A stretch of 64,000 nt of DNA from Haliclystus octoradiatus (taxonomy: Eukaryota > Cnidaria > Staurozoa > Stauromedusae > Haliclystidae), in NCBI GenBank assembly GCA_916610825.1, contig OU744452.1, forward strand, positions 10,735,268-10,799,267, written 5' to 3'. The position numbers and the translations under genes were made by a program. Of the stretch, positions 49,994 to 60,449 are shown piece after piece (the stretch's first letter is position 1; every line of letters begins with the position of its first letter). The notes under the pieces are model-generated. The model had not been told where the DNA came from. It saw only the letters and a program-made list of their open reading frames with translations, and did not search any database.

Positions 49994-52900
49994 GTTCATC
50001 TGAAGGACCTACCATTAGAGGCAACCGGAGGGGGGATTGACATTCTCCTTGGTTTAGACCATGCAGATCTATTAAGGCCTCTCGAGACCCTAATCGGTGG
50101 GAGAGAAGAGCCATATGCGACCTTAACTGAGTTTGGATGGGTTGTACGTGGTAAAATTGGGGATAGTGATAAAAGGTTGAAAATTAATTGCTGTCAAATT
50201 AATGAGCTAAATGAACAGCTCAAGAAATTTTGGGCCACAGAAAACTTTGGAACAGAATACAAAACAGAGGTTGCTTATTGTCTCGAAGACCAGAAAGTCA
50301 TTGACCTTGTTAAGACAAAAACAAAGCAACTACCTATTGGGCATGAAGTGCCACTCCCATGGAAGGATGGAGAACCAAATCTAGGAAACAACCTCCAACT
50401 AGCCATGCATAGATTCTTTCTTTTAGAGAAGAAATTCAGATGTGAACAGTCTTTTGCTGATAAATACAAAGCAGCTATAAACAAGTATCTAGATGAGGGC
50501 TATGCCCACATTGTAAAGGGTACCCATTCTGTTGAAGAAATAGGAGTATGGTATTTACCGCATCACGGTGTCTTCAAGCAAGGAGACAGAACAGGAAAAT
50601 TTAGAGTTGTATTTGACTCCGCAGCAAAATATAAAGGAAAATCTCTAAATGATGCCTTAATAACAGGCCCTACTTTACAGAACGATTTTACAAAAGTTCT
50701 TCTGGCATTCAGAGAATACGAGGTTGCTGTCAGCAGTGACATCGAGGCCATGTTCAGCAGAGTGAGAATGAGTGCAAGTGATAGCAAGTATCACAGATTC
50801 ATATGGAGAGACAATCCAAGTGATGATGTAAAGGTTTATCAAATGGATAGACTTGCATTCGGTGACGCCTCGTCACCCTGTCTGGCAATCAGTGCTATTC
50901 ATCGCACAGCTGATGACCACAGTGCTGCAGAAAAGCCAGAACTAGCAAAGGCAATCAAACAAAGGCTATATGTAGATGACTATTGTGATAGTGTAATGAA
51001 TGCTAAGTTAGCAATTGAAAGAGCAAATGGTATTGCAAATATTCTAAAGAAAGGTGACTTCAACCTAAGAAAATGGACTTCTAATTCCAACGAAGTTAGA
51101 AAGGCACTATGTGCAGACTTGCACAATGAATCTAATTTAGGCAAAAATGACAGCGAGAGCAAAGTGTTGGGATTAAAGTGGTCCCCTGAAGGCGATACAT
51201 TATTCTTTACCGATCAAACTGAATTAGAAAAGGTTGAACATTTGACAAGAAGAAAATGTCTTAGTCAGCTAGCTTCCTTGTTTGATCCCTTAGGACTTTT
51301 GTCACCAATTGTTATCAGCGGAAAAATCATTATGCAGCGCATGACGATTGCAGGTGTCAGCTGGGATGACCTACTGCCTGAAACATTCAGAAGCGACTGG
51401 AATACCTTCCAAAACTATCTGGTTGATCTGTCACAAATGCATGTACCGAGGTGTTTGAAACCAGATATCGTAGAGGATCACTATGATTTACATACCTTCT
51501 GTGACGCTTCTGAGGAAGCATTTGCTGCTGCAGTTTATGTAAGAAGTGTTTCTTTCGATGGTATTGTAACATGCAGACTTGCAATGGCAAAAACAAAAGT
51601 AGCCCCCAAGAAGACAATTTCCGTAGCAAAACTTGAACTTCAAGCTGCTGTGCTAGGATCTAGACTCAGCTCTCATGTACAAGGCGCATTGTCTACTAAA
51701 GCTACGAAAAAATGCTTTTGGACAGACAGTACATGTGTCAGAAATTGGATAAGGTGTGCCGCGTCTCAGTATAAGCCTTTTGTATCCAACAGAATTGGGG
51801 AAATACAGATGTTGACAGAACCAGAAGAATGGTGGCATCTGCCAGGCAGGCTCAACGTAAGTGACCTAGCGACACGTTCAAATGTCTTGCCTTCTGGAGT
51901 TTTGCCAACCATGTGGTTTGCTGGACCACGTTTTCTTCTTGAGGACCCTGGTAAATGGCCGAAAGATCTATCTTTTGCGATTTGTGACGAAGAAATCAGA
52001 AATACAGCTATAGTTAATAGCAATACTGTTAAAATTAATGTTGATTGGAACAAAGTTAAATTAGATGAAATTGAACTAAGTAACACTAATATAATTGGAA
52101 ATAAACTGAAAGAACAATTAAAATTATGTCAAAGTGAAACTTATGAAAAGGAATTATTAGCACTAAATAATGAAAAACAGATAAACAAATCTTCCTCTCT
52201 TTTATCTTTACATCCTTTTGTTGATAAGGACGGACTTTTGCGGGTTGGTGGGCGTATTGGAAAGGCCACACTTCCCTATGATGCGAGACATCCTATCATT
52301 TTGCCTTCCCGACATAAATTGACAGAGTTGATAATTGATTATCATCATAAACAGTGTTTACACAGTGGTACTGAGTATGTTTTGTCACATGTAAGGCAAA
52401 TCTACTGGATAGTTCGTGGAAGAGAGGCTGTGAAGAAAGCAAAAGGGCGATGTAGATTGTGCATAGAGGAGCGAACCAAGCCTGCCACTCAACTAATGTC
52501 TGAGTTGCCACCTGAGCGCTTGGCAGTAGGAAAACCTTCTTTCTTCAACACATCAGTTGATTATTTTGGGCCTCTAGAAGTTGTGGAGGGGCGTAACAAG
52601 GTGGTTAAGAGATACGGCTGTATCTTTACTTGTATGACAACAAGGGCAGTACATCTCGAGTTAGCTCAGTCACTGTCCAGTCCAGACTTTTTGAATGCGT
52701 TTGAGAGGTTCAAAAACACTAGAGGTTCACCAGAACTGTTATACTCCGACAACGGGACTAACTTTGTTGGTGCAGAGAAGGACCTCAAACCCGTTGTAGA
52801 TCTGCTTCATTCAGATAAAGACCTAGATAAGAAATTGAACGAAAGGGGAGTGAAATGGAAATTCCAACCACCTGGTGCCCCTCATTGGGGTGGTGTACAC

Positions 52901-53464
52901 GAAGCTCTTGTGAAGAGCTCAAAGAAGGCATTGTATAGGGTAATGAAAGAGAGGAGTCTACGTTTTAGATATTTGCGCGATGACGAGCTAAGAACTCTTC
53001 TCGCAGAAGTGATGGGGTTATTGAATTCTCGACCTCTCACATACGTCAGTAATGACCCAGCCGACCAGGCCCTTTTGACCCCCAACCATTTCCTAATTCA
53101 GCGTGCTAGGCTGAATCCCCCTCCAGGAGATTTCAGTGATGTCTGCCCCCGCAACAGCTACAAGCATGTACAACATCCGACAGACGAGGTTTGGAAGATC
53201 TGGCAAAAGTACTACCTACCATCTCTCACCCAGCGATCAAAATGGAGAAACATTCGGCGTGACATCAAAGTTGGAGATGAAGTTCTGGTCGTTGACCCCA
53301 ACCTACCAAGAGGACAATGGCGAATCGGAAAAGTTACAAAAGTACATCTAGGAAACGATGGACTGACAAGAGCAGCTACTGTCACTACCGAACAAGGCGA
53401 CTTTGTTCGTCCTATCACAAAACTTTGCGTATTAAATATAAAGTGTTTGATTCAAAATAGTTAA
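49994..53464 (+). CDS. BEL/Pao pol: reverse transcriptase, RNase H, integrase
   Basis: The frame follows a TGA at 49991-49993 and is open for 1,156 codons. Domains in order: start of the Pao reverse transcriptase (HLKDLPLEATGGGIDILLGL), RVVFDSAAKYKGKSLNDAL, SSDIEAMFSRVRM, the YVDDYCDS catalytic motif, RNase H (TFCDASEEAFAAAVYV), an integrase HHCC domain (HHKQCLHSGTEYVL to CRLCIEE), the integrase core (VDYFGPLEV, YSDNGTNFVGAEKD, PHWGGVHEALVKS with D, D and E residues) and DUF5641 (RGQWRIGKVTKVHLG). It copies RNA to DNA and inserts it. Only the upstream TGA and duplication impair it. Confidence 0.94.
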   Translation, partial: VHLKDLPLEATGGGIDILLGLDHADLLRPLETLIGGREEPYATLTEFGWVVRGKIGDSDKRLKINCCQINELNEQLKKFWATENFGTEYKTEVAYCLEDQKVIDLVKTKTKQLPIGHEVPLPWKDGEPNLGNNLQLAMHRFFLLEKKFRCEQSFADKYKAAINKYLDEGYAHIVKGTHSVEEIGVWYLPHHGVFKQGDRTGKFRVVFDSAAKYKGKSLNDALITGPTLQNDFTKVLLAFREYEVAVSSDIEAMFSRVRMSASDSKYHRFIWRDNPSDDVKVYQMDRLAFGDASSPCLAISAIHRTADDHSAAEKPELAKAIKQRLYVDDYCDSVMNAKLAIERANGIANILKKGDFNLRKWTSNSNEVRKALCADLHNESNLGKNDSESKVLGLKWSPEGDTLFFTDQTELEKVEHLTRRKCLSQLASLFDPLGLLSPIVISGKIIMQRMTIAGVSWDDLLPETFRSDWNTFQNYLVDLSQMHVPRCLKPDIVEDHYDLHTFCDASEEAFAAAVYVRSVSFDGIVTCRLAMAKTKVAPKKTISVAKLELQAAVLGSRLSSHVQGALSTKATKKCFWTDSTCVRNWIRCAASQYKPFVSNRIGEIQMLTEPEEWWHLPGRLNVSDLATRSNVLPSGVLPTMWFAGPRFLLEDPGKWPKDLSFAICDEEIRNTAIVNSNTVKINVDWNKVKLDEIELSNTNIIGNKLKEQLKLCQSETYEKELLALNNEKQINKSSSLLSLHPFVDKDGLLRVGGRIGKATLPYDARHPIILPSRHKLTELIIDYHHKQCLHSGTEYVLSHVRQIYWIVRGREAVKKAKGRCRLCIEERTKPATQLMSELPPERLAVGKPSFFNTSVDYFGPLEVVEGRNKVVKRYGCIFTCMTTRAVHLELAQSLSSPDFLNAFERFKNTRGSPELLYSDNGTNFVGAEKDLKPVVDLLHSDKDLDKKLNERGVKWKFQPPGAPHWGGVHEALVKSSKKALYRVMKERSLRFRYLRDDELRTLLAEVMGLLNSRPLTYVSNDPADQALLTPNHFLIQRARLNPPPGDFSDVCPRNSYKHVQHPTDEVWKIWQKYYLPSLTQRSKWRNIRRDIKVGDEVLVVDPNLPRGQWRIGKVTKVHLGNDGLTRAATVTTEQGDFVRPITKLCVLNIKCLIQNS

Positions 53465-53509
53465 TAACTTAGATAATTATAATTGTCGTCATTCCAACCC
53501 TGTCAGACG

Positions 53510-53521
53510 ACGGGGGGAGAA
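53510..53521 (+). promoter_or_regulatory. BEL/Pao polypurine tract
   Basis: The purine run CGGGGGGAGAA abuts the 3' LTR, the usual primer for plus-strand DNA synthesis in LTR retroelements. Confidence 0.8.
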
Positions 53522-53774
53522 TGTTCCGGCGGAAATTGTATGATTTTATGTAATCTATACCACTGTAGCGAATTGTAAATGTTATTGTTAATGTGATGTG
53601 ATTTGTGTAGTAAAACACCTTAGATCTGTTCTGCAGCGCCAGACAGAGCACGCGATATCGAGAATACATATAAATTGTTGTTATACATCGAACGTCGTTC
53701 ATTTCTGAACTATCGGATATCAAATCATCACATCATTACAGTCCTCTGAAATCCAAGTAATATTCGTTAGTTCA
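53522..53774 (+). repeat. BEL/Pao 3' LTR
   Basis: Same length as the 5' LTR with five substitutions (for example AAACACC versus AAAAACC, ATATCGAG versus ATATTGAG). It ends GTTAGTTCA, followed by the target duplication ATAAA. Confidence 0.95.
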
Positions 53775-53792
53775 ATAAATGTTCCAGACAAG

Positions 53793-54074
53793 ATGGATGA
53801 TGATGATATTTCAATCATTGAGGTGATTCAACCTTCAAAACACAACAAGAAAAAATCTCACAAGCCTTGTCATATTAGTGGATCTGTTACACAGGCCAGC
53901 AGTGACAAAGAATTGAAACGCCGAAATATCGATTTTATCAAACTGGGGGAATCCCCATCGACAAAGAAAACGAAGCCTCAAGTTCCTGAAAATAAAGAGG
54001 TTGAATTACCACAATGGGCGAATGATCGACAACCTAATAACAAGGGAGACGAATCTTGGTTTGCAAAACGTTGA
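53793..54074 (+). CDS. Unknown acidic/basic ORF with a SUMO-interaction-like motif
   Basis: ATG 53793 gives a 93-residue frame starting MDDDDISIIEVIQ: four aspartates next to ISIIEVI, which fits the acidic-flanked hydrophobic SUMO-interaction motif. A lysine-rich stretch (HNKKKSHK) follows, and it ends ESWFAKR. It lies just past the BEL 3' target duplication, so before insertion it sat about 110 bp downstream of the TATA-box transcription start. The next ORF (54083-54838) is in another frame with a nine-base gap and may be its continuation. Not recognised. It could belong to the virus-like element or to a host gene. Confidence 0.45.
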   Translation: MDDDDISIIEVIQPSKHNKKKSHKPCHISGSVTQASSDKELKRRNIDFIKLGESPSTKKTKPQVPENKEVELPQWANDRQPNNKGDESWFAKR

Positions 54075-54082
54075 TTGACTGA

Positions 54083-54838
54083 GACAAAAGACTGAGAAAT
54101 CAAGGTATTAAAAAACTACAGTTAACAAGTAAAGCATTTGTGGATCACAGTGATAAATCCAGTCCCTCAAATGATGTTTACATTATAATGAGTAAAACAG
54201 TTGATGAGGGACAAGTTGGTAATAAATCATCATCATCGAGAGAAGGATGTGGTCACATTATTATTAACGCGGAGAATTTAGAAGAAGTGATCAAAGTTCT
54301 TCAGGGTATGAAAAAGTCGTATTCAACTTACAAAAAGGAGTTACTTGATATGAAAGTGGAAGACAGTGATTGTTCTTACCCTGTCAGAAGTGTTATCCAT
54401 AATCCAGTGAATTCTTTCACAAAAGGAAATAAGCCGATAACTACTAATGCTGATGGAGATAGTTCTGAAATTACGGTATTGAGCAGACAATTACGCCAAG
54501 TAATTCCTGCTTTTGTAGATCAAATGGCACCTAAAGTATGGGATTGTCTTAAAGGCATGTGTATGGGAGGTAGAGATAAGGAACAGAATATAATGGGTCA
54601 TGAAGTATGTACATTTTCCACAGCAGATGAATGCATACGTCTTTGTTTTGATGAAGTAATAAAACAGGTGGACATCGCAGAAGCTCACAACAAGGCATTT
54701 CTTCACATCAGCAGAGTTAAAAGTATGTGGCCTAATTTCACTATGGAACACTTGTTATCAAATAGTCTGTGGGTGAATGAACTCAAAGAACGTCTCACAG
54801 ATGCTTATGCACAAGGTGATGATTACACCGGTCCATAA
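54083..54838 (+). CDS. Unknown ORF, probably the downstream part of the same protein
   Basis: The frame is open from 54083 (DKRLRNQGIKKLQLTSKAF); first ATG 54188. It includes GHIIINAENLEEVIKVLQGM, a helical charged segment, and a well-structured C-terminal part (LSRQLRQVIPAFVDQMAPKV, FSTADECIRLCFDEVIKQVD) ending DDYTGP. Composition looks like real coding sequence. It ends 26 bp before the convergent polymerase B frame. I do not recognise it; retroviral gag-like or viral accessory protein are possibilities without direct support. Confidence 0.45.
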   Translation, partial: DKRLRNQGIKKLQLTSKAFVDHSDKSSPSNDVYIIMSKTVDEGQVGNKSSSSREGCGHIIINAENLEEVIKVLQGMKKSYSTYKKELLDMKVEDSDCSYPVRSVIHNPVNSFTKGNKPITTNADGDSSEITVLSRQLRQVIPAFVDQMAPKVWDCLKGMCMGGRDKEQNIMGHEVCTFSTADECIRLCFDEVIKQVDIAEAHNKAFLHISRVKSMWPNFTMEHLLSNSLWVNELKERLTDAYAQGDDYTGP

Positions 54839-54929
54839 TAGACGTATAACATAATCAAATTTCTCAATAGTTCATATTAGAATCACCCATTTGTTTTAGA
54901 ATGGAAAAACCTGATTCAATATATAAATA

Positions 54930-56200
54930 TTTGCCATAAATTGAATTGTTAAATAGTTTGAAAAATGTTTTCGAGAAGTCATTGATGGCTGCAGCTCTCT
55001 TCTGAGTATTGAAGTCGATGTATTGCTTCAACCAAGGCTGCTGTGTAAACGTCAGAACACGATGCACTTTTGTCAGCACCATTCCCAAGTCGAGAAACAA
55101 GGAGAGATTTCGATAATGAACCACATATTTCGCTTAGTCTCTCAAATTAGTAACAAGTTTTCGACACGAATCTTTAATCGTGACAGACTCAACGTTCAAC
55201 TGTGATTTACTCATCGTCATGGCATACAATTCCTTCTGTTGAGGGGACAACATCTTTGAATCAATCACCATTCGCTCCGGAGCGAGAAGGAAGCAGGCAT
55301 GTGCATCATGAATTTCAGCTGGATATGTCAAATCACATTCGAGAATGTATCCATCATCACTGTCGTTAGACAGATCGGAATTGACCATACAGGTTGCTGA
55401 AATAAAAAATAAAAAAAAAAATTAGCAACCCTATACCACCATTGTCACATCATCGTCATCATCATCATCATCATCACTCAATTTGCATCCAGATAGACCA
55501 AGTAGGCATTGGGTGAATCAGGATTATAATCTGTGCCAGGTACATTGGCTTTGGCATTGCGATGATTGATGGACGAAACACCACCCCGCACACTCTGTTC
55601 AATGAATTGATACTGATCAATATCAGTCAACAAATCCAACTCAATACCTGTCATTTTTAATGCTGCACTCCAAGAAAGTCCAGGAGAACTATAGAACTGA
55701 TCAGGATCGTGGTGGAAGTATTCATGACACATGCTGCGAAAGGTTTCAAACACGTCTGCCAGAAGTAAAACATCAGTGCACAGATAGAAATCATGATAAT
55801 CACCCAAATTATTCATGCTGAATTCACGAAAGACCTGTTGAGTGTGACTATAATCTTCCTCAGTTATATCTTCATCCGTCAATAAACTGTAGAAGGCTGG
55901 TCGAGGTGGTAATGTGACATCATCAAATCGCTCCCGCGAACCCATGTACTCATAGGGATAGACCCCTTTGCGTTTGACTAGCGATAGACGTTTGTCTAGA
56001 TTGACCGACCCAGCTGTGATTGTTTCCAAGTAGGTGTGGGTTAATGTCAGCTGCGAATCATTCAAGTTGTCCACCAAAGTGCCAAGACTTGCATTCAAAA
56101 ATAGCAGAGAATCAATGAAGCGTTCACCACCAATTGTGAAGGACACATACTTCTCCATTGTGAGTTGTTGAGTTGTTAGTTTGTTGAAGAGTTGGTTCAA
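54930..56200 (-). pseudogene. Protein-primed DNA polymerase B, N-terminal/central part (Polinton/adintovirus-like)
   Basis: Read on the minus strand: MEKYVSFTIGGERFIDSLLF, GVYPYEYMGSRERFDD, FYLCTDVLLLADVFE (exonuclease-region motif), SWSAALKMTGIELDLL, GGVSSINHRNA, then motif A VYLDAN. After an 85 bp GAT/T-rich interruption with a splice-acceptor-like end comes NLYG. A frame change follows, then DDGYILECDLTYPAEIHDAH, LSPQQKELY and NDFSKTFFKLFNNSIYGK, where homology stops near 54930. About 25 residues are missing after NLYG. It carries stops and is inactive. The remaining palm region is at 41798-42296, with roughly 75 residues in between unaccounted for. Confidence 0.9.
55390..55478 (-). repeat. 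(GAT)n/poly-T interruption in polymerase B motif A
   Basis: On the minus strand the codons for YLDAN are followed by TTGAGTGATGATGATG and a T-rich run ending TTATTTCAG, before CAACCTGTATGG (NLYG). The acceptor half looks like an intron end but no GT donor fits the frame, so an insertion of simple sequence is equally likely. Confidence 0.5.
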
Positions 56201-56702
56201 CTATGTTTCCGATGCAAGAAGAACTCAATTGTGTACACAAATGATGACAAAGGATACAAGTGGTCACATGAAAAATTCAGAACCTAATGGTCCTAATGTA
56301 GGGTTTAATGAACACCAATCACAAACTGAACCGGGTGAAGTGGTCTCGCTGCAAGGCAGAATTCATGCGGATTTATTCGCCTCTAATAGCCTATTGTTAA
56401 ATGCCCTTCCTCTTAAATTGATTCTACATCGAAGTAAGGACGCTTTTGCATTAATCTCTCCTGGTGTGGGAATCAATTACAAGATTGAACGTTTGAGTGC
56501 TGTCTTCAAAGTAAAACGTGTCACATTGACAGACGCTCATTTTCTCACCGTACAGAAGCAACTGGCAACCCAACCGACTTTGTATCCAATTGATAGAATT
56601 TTGGTTAAAAATTTCACTCTCCGATAATGATGACATCCTATATAGCGGGCAACTCTTGAAGTGTAAAATAAATAGTCATGATGATAATTGACAGATGACA
56701 CA
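56185..56702 (+). pseudogene. Major-capsid-like protein fragment (F54H12.2-like family)
   Basis: The frame to 56627 reads NYVSDARRTQLCTQ, then LQGRIHADLFASNSLLLNAL, RSKDAFALIS, YKIERLSAVFKVKRVTLTDA and YPIDRILVKNFTL. This order resembles the family annotated in animals as uncharacterized F54H12.2-like, which I believe corresponds to the capsid protein of Polinton/adintovirus-like elements (from memory, not checked). After a one-base shift it continues NDDILYSGQLLKC to a stop near 56700. The N-terminal part is missing, replaced by the divergent polymerase B fragment, so the join at about 56190 is a rearrangement. Confidence 0.65.
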
Positions 56703-56999
56703 ATAGTCGCTCAGACTGAGAAATTTCATAAATTGTCTCACGCGATATTTTATTGAGAATATAAACTATACAAAAATGATTGATTGCAAGTCAAACTAAT
56801 ATTTAACAGTCAAAATCAATTGTCATTATCTGTTCATATGTGATTCACTGTAGAGGCATTCAAGGTCATAGATAACTCTTAAGTTGCAAATTAAATTGTC
56901 CATTTAAATGTCTCATTGCTTTAACAAGTTCGCTTGGGTATAAACTCACACCGGTTATACTTGTACCGTCGACCGTTTTATTTCTTAACGAGAATTTGT

Positions 57000-57139
57000 T
57001 TATCTTCTTCATATTTTTGTTGTTGTTCATATTCTTCATGTCTTGTTGCTGTTCATCTTCTTCATGTCTTTGTTGCTGTTCATCTTCTTCGTGTTTTTGT
57101 TCATCATCTTCATGTCTTCGTTGTTGTTCATCTTCTTCA

Positions 57140-57218
<79 letters not shown>

Positions 57219-58035
57219 AATCTTCTTCATGTCTTTGTTGCTGTTCATCTTCTTCATGTTGTTGTTCATCTTCTTCAAGTTTTTGTTGTTGTTCATCTTC
57301 TTCATATCTTTGTTGCTGTTCATCTTCTTATTCATGTCTTTGTTGCTGTTCATCTTGTTCATGTTGTTGCTCATCTTTTTCATGTCTTTGTTGCGGTTCA
57401 TCTTCTTCATGTTGTTGTTCATCTTCTTCATGTCTTTGTTGCTGTTCATCTTCTTCATCTTTTTGTTGTTGTTCATCTTCTTCATGTCATTTGTTGCTGT
57501 TCATCTTCTTCATGTTTTTGTTCATCTTCTTCATGTTTTTGTTCATCTTCTTCATATTTTTGTTGTTGTTGATCTTCTTCATGTCTTTGTTGCTGTTGAT
57601 CTTCTTCATGTCTTTGTTTTTGTTCATCTTCTTCATATTTTTGTTGTTGTTGATCTTCTTCATGTCTTTGTTGCTGTTGATCTTCTTCATGTCTTTGTTT
57701 TTGTTCATCTTCTTCATATTTTTGTTGTTGTTGATCTTCTTCATGTCTTTGTTGCTGTTGATCTTCTTCATGTCTTTGTTTTTGTTCATCTTCTTCATGT
57801 CTTTGTTGCTGTTCATCTTCTTCATGTTTTTGTTCATCTTCTTCATGTCTTTGTTGTTGTTCATCTTCTTCATGTTTTTGTTGCTGTTCATCTTCTTCAT
57901 GTTGTTGTTGTTGTTCATCTTTTCCATGTTGTTGTTGTTCTTCCTCTTTTCCATGTTGTTGTTCATATTCATCATTTTGTTGTTATTGCTCATATTCTTC
58001 ATGTTGTTGTTGTTGTTGTTCATTTCTTTTTCCTT
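57000..58035. repeat. Minisatellite of TTCATCTTCTTCATG(T)n(TTG)n units with a (TTG)26 core
   Basis: About 35-40 degenerate units of 21-30 bp built from TTCATCTTCTTCATG followed by TCTTTGTTGCTG, TTTTTG or TTG runs. A pure (TTG)26 tract lies at 57141-57218. Units of the TCTTTGTTGCTG/TTTTTG order form a higher-order repeat at 57540-57790. All three + frames are open for long stretches (L/F/V-rich) and the minus strand reads as N, K and M repeats. These frames follow from repeat composition; the minus frame 57487-58206 has a non-repeat N-terminus but no recognised domain. Confidence 0.93.
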
Positions 58036-58209
58036 TCGTACCTGTATTATGTTTTGGGTAGCATGCTTAAGGTTCTTAATGTAATATGACTCTTCGTTTC
58101 TAATGATGTTGTTTTTCTCTTTGCCAGGTATAGTGCTTCTGACTGTCCCATCACTTTGGTTTGATCTTTGCTTGCTGCTTTGAAAAACTGGCTTTATCGG
58201 TGTCACGTA

Positions 58210-60449
58210 TCATTGAGACATAGATCGGGAGTTTCTTCTGCTCAAATCTAGACTAAAATATACTTCATAATAATCTATAGTAAATAAGCGAAAACTCACA
58301 TCATTTGTGATTTCGTAATAGCTATTATTATATACATGTGATTTTGTTAACGACTACGTAGGCGATTTACGGTAATTTTTCTACACTTATATAATTATGA
58401 TTGCATCATGTGGTGACGACGCAACATTCTCCTCCTTCGCAGAAAGAATTTGATATCCATGATAGTTTTATTGAATTGATTCAGTAAGGGCTTAAAGACC
58501 CTAGCTATTTGCGGGTTGCACAGTCTCTTTGATGTGATTGGCAATCCTTGTTACATATAGGTTTGATATCCCCCACCTCAGATTTCATTTTCCCAATCTA
58601 GAAAATAGACTATTTTGCTAGGTTCTTCCCAATACTGGAACTGTCGGACGTGGGGTCCCTGTCTGCCCTTATTCATATCGTTATTGAGTTCTTGAATGAA
58701 ATTTAAGGCATCGGTTTTATGCGTTGTTATTAACCGACTTGATCTCACTGAAATGTTAGATCCAGACTTGACGATAGTAGGAGTCGCATGGGTATGACTG
58801 AGATTTTGCAGACCGATACTGGCCCTTGATAGTAAACGTTGTACAATATATAATTCACTGTAAATATGAGTAAATATAAATCATTAATTACTATAAAATA
58901 TAAAGCTAATCACAAATCTAAATATCGCAAGTTGCTTTATTGCTTACATCGGTCTGCTTCCCACGGACTCCGGCGGTTTCTTCTTTCTTCCTTCTAATGA
59001 TGCTACTTCGATGATTACTCGTATATATACGTATACTGGCTTGAATTTACTGTTTAACATATATTTATACCCAGATTTATACTTACTATTCTATTTTTAA
59101 ACATACAAATATCTTCGTCATGATTTGATTGTTTACAGGATTGAGATTATTGCATTGCTCTTAAATACTATTTAAATACAAAGGTTATAATTACACGTGA
59201 CGAGATAAACAAAAAAAGTTGTACGCAATTTTAAATGCTAACTTCTCAGATTAATTAGCCGAACAAAATGTCTATTAAAGTTACTCAAGAAATATGCAAC
59301 TTCACTTTGCTAAAACTATAATTCAGGAATAATACGGCTGTTAACTTCTATAAATGATAAATTGTTTATAAAATGTCTGTTCAAAATTATCCTGATGATA
59401 TATCATTGTATTTCCAATAGCATCAGTTTACCGTTTTGCTAGGGGTTGCAGCGAAATTCCCTCCCCAACCATTTATCCTTATCACCTCCACTAATTCCCT
59501 GATCTCAGTTGCTGTCCTCTGACCTCTGGTACTCTGTGAGGGTCGGGTGCCCTAATCGAAGCAATCAATTGACGTATTCAGGGCATATTCAGCAAATTCG
59601 CATATGTTTTCAGCTGGTCTAATAGTGAGGGACTTTACTTCTCACGGTGCTTCATCTGCAGATAGTTCATAATGAGATAAAGGAGACACATTCATCCCTT
59701 ATAGCTGGCTTCTAACAATAAACGGTCACATCTATACAGCGACCACATGTCCATAGTAGTCATCCTTTGAATGTCTAAAGTAGCATTTTCTGTCGAATCA
59801 ACCCTGTATATGCAATAATATATCAACTTCTCATTGCTGGCTGTATATACAGGTTTCGCTGCAACATTAACTTCTAGCTTTCTTTTAAATTCGGTATGAA
59901 TTCAGTCGTAGTTCTTGAGTTTTTGTCTACCATATTCACAACCATGGCTTGTAGCGTAGTGTAGCTATTTTTATTGAGTAAAGTAATGTGCAATAATTAT
60001 GTTGGAAATACTTCTTACTTCTAACACAATGTAATTGTGCAGGATGGTTTAGTTGTAATCTTATGTTATTTATTTAACATGCAAACAGCCATGTTCTGCT
60101 TACAAAGATTGTGAATGAAATTTTCTTTCCATTTTCAAAATTAATGAAAAAACAGCTAATTTAACTTTAAATGGCTAGATCTCTATAACGATGTAAATCA
60201 AAGTAATGAAAAGTAACACAGTCATATAATGTAGGATTGTAGGCTTTATAATACTTTATGATTTATTAAGATATTTTCGAATTATGAATTATCTTGAAAT
60301 TATATTAAATTTTATCCCGCTTACAGATAGTTACAGTGGAAACTCTAATTATATAAAAAAAAAAAACCTTTCTATCTAATGTGAATTATCTGTTGTTTTT
60401 AAGTTTTCGTTCAAAATGCTGTTGACATAGCAACCTAACTAGTACAAAG
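58210..60449. other. Intergenic spacer upstream of PI4K2
   Basis: AT-rich sequence without a recognised gene or element end. The block 59430-59600 is more GC-rich (TTGCTAGGGGTTGCAGCG, CCTCCCCAACC) and could be an old repeat, but nothing supports a family. Confidence 0.5.

Larger units (their letters stand above)
47277..53774 (+). mobile_element. BEL/Pao LTR retrotransposon, nearly complete
   Basis: Two 253 bp LTRs (TG...CA ends) flank gag and pol, and a 5 bp target duplication ATAAA lies at 47272-47276 and 53775-53779. The LTRs differ at five positions, about 2%, so the insertion is fairly recent. Domain order (DUF1759 gag, zinc knuckles, aspartic protease, Pao-type reverse transcriptase, RNase H, integrase, DUF5641) is diagnostic of BEL/Pao. 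A gag frame change, a 256 bp protease duplication and a TGA at 49991 disable it. Confidence 0.96.

Noticed and set aside
42700..53464. One large LTR element covering both pol regions
   Set aside because: The two pol regions belong to different families (Ty3/Gypsy and BEL/Pao), and the BEL LTRs and target duplication bound only the second.
57000..58035. CRISPR-like array of short repeats
   Set aside because: The units are adjacent and degenerate with no unique spacers, and the genome is eukaryotic. It is a minisatellite.
57043..58089. Leu/Phe-rich membrane protein on the + strand
   Set aside because: All frames of the minisatellite look hydrophobic or repetitive; composition explains them.
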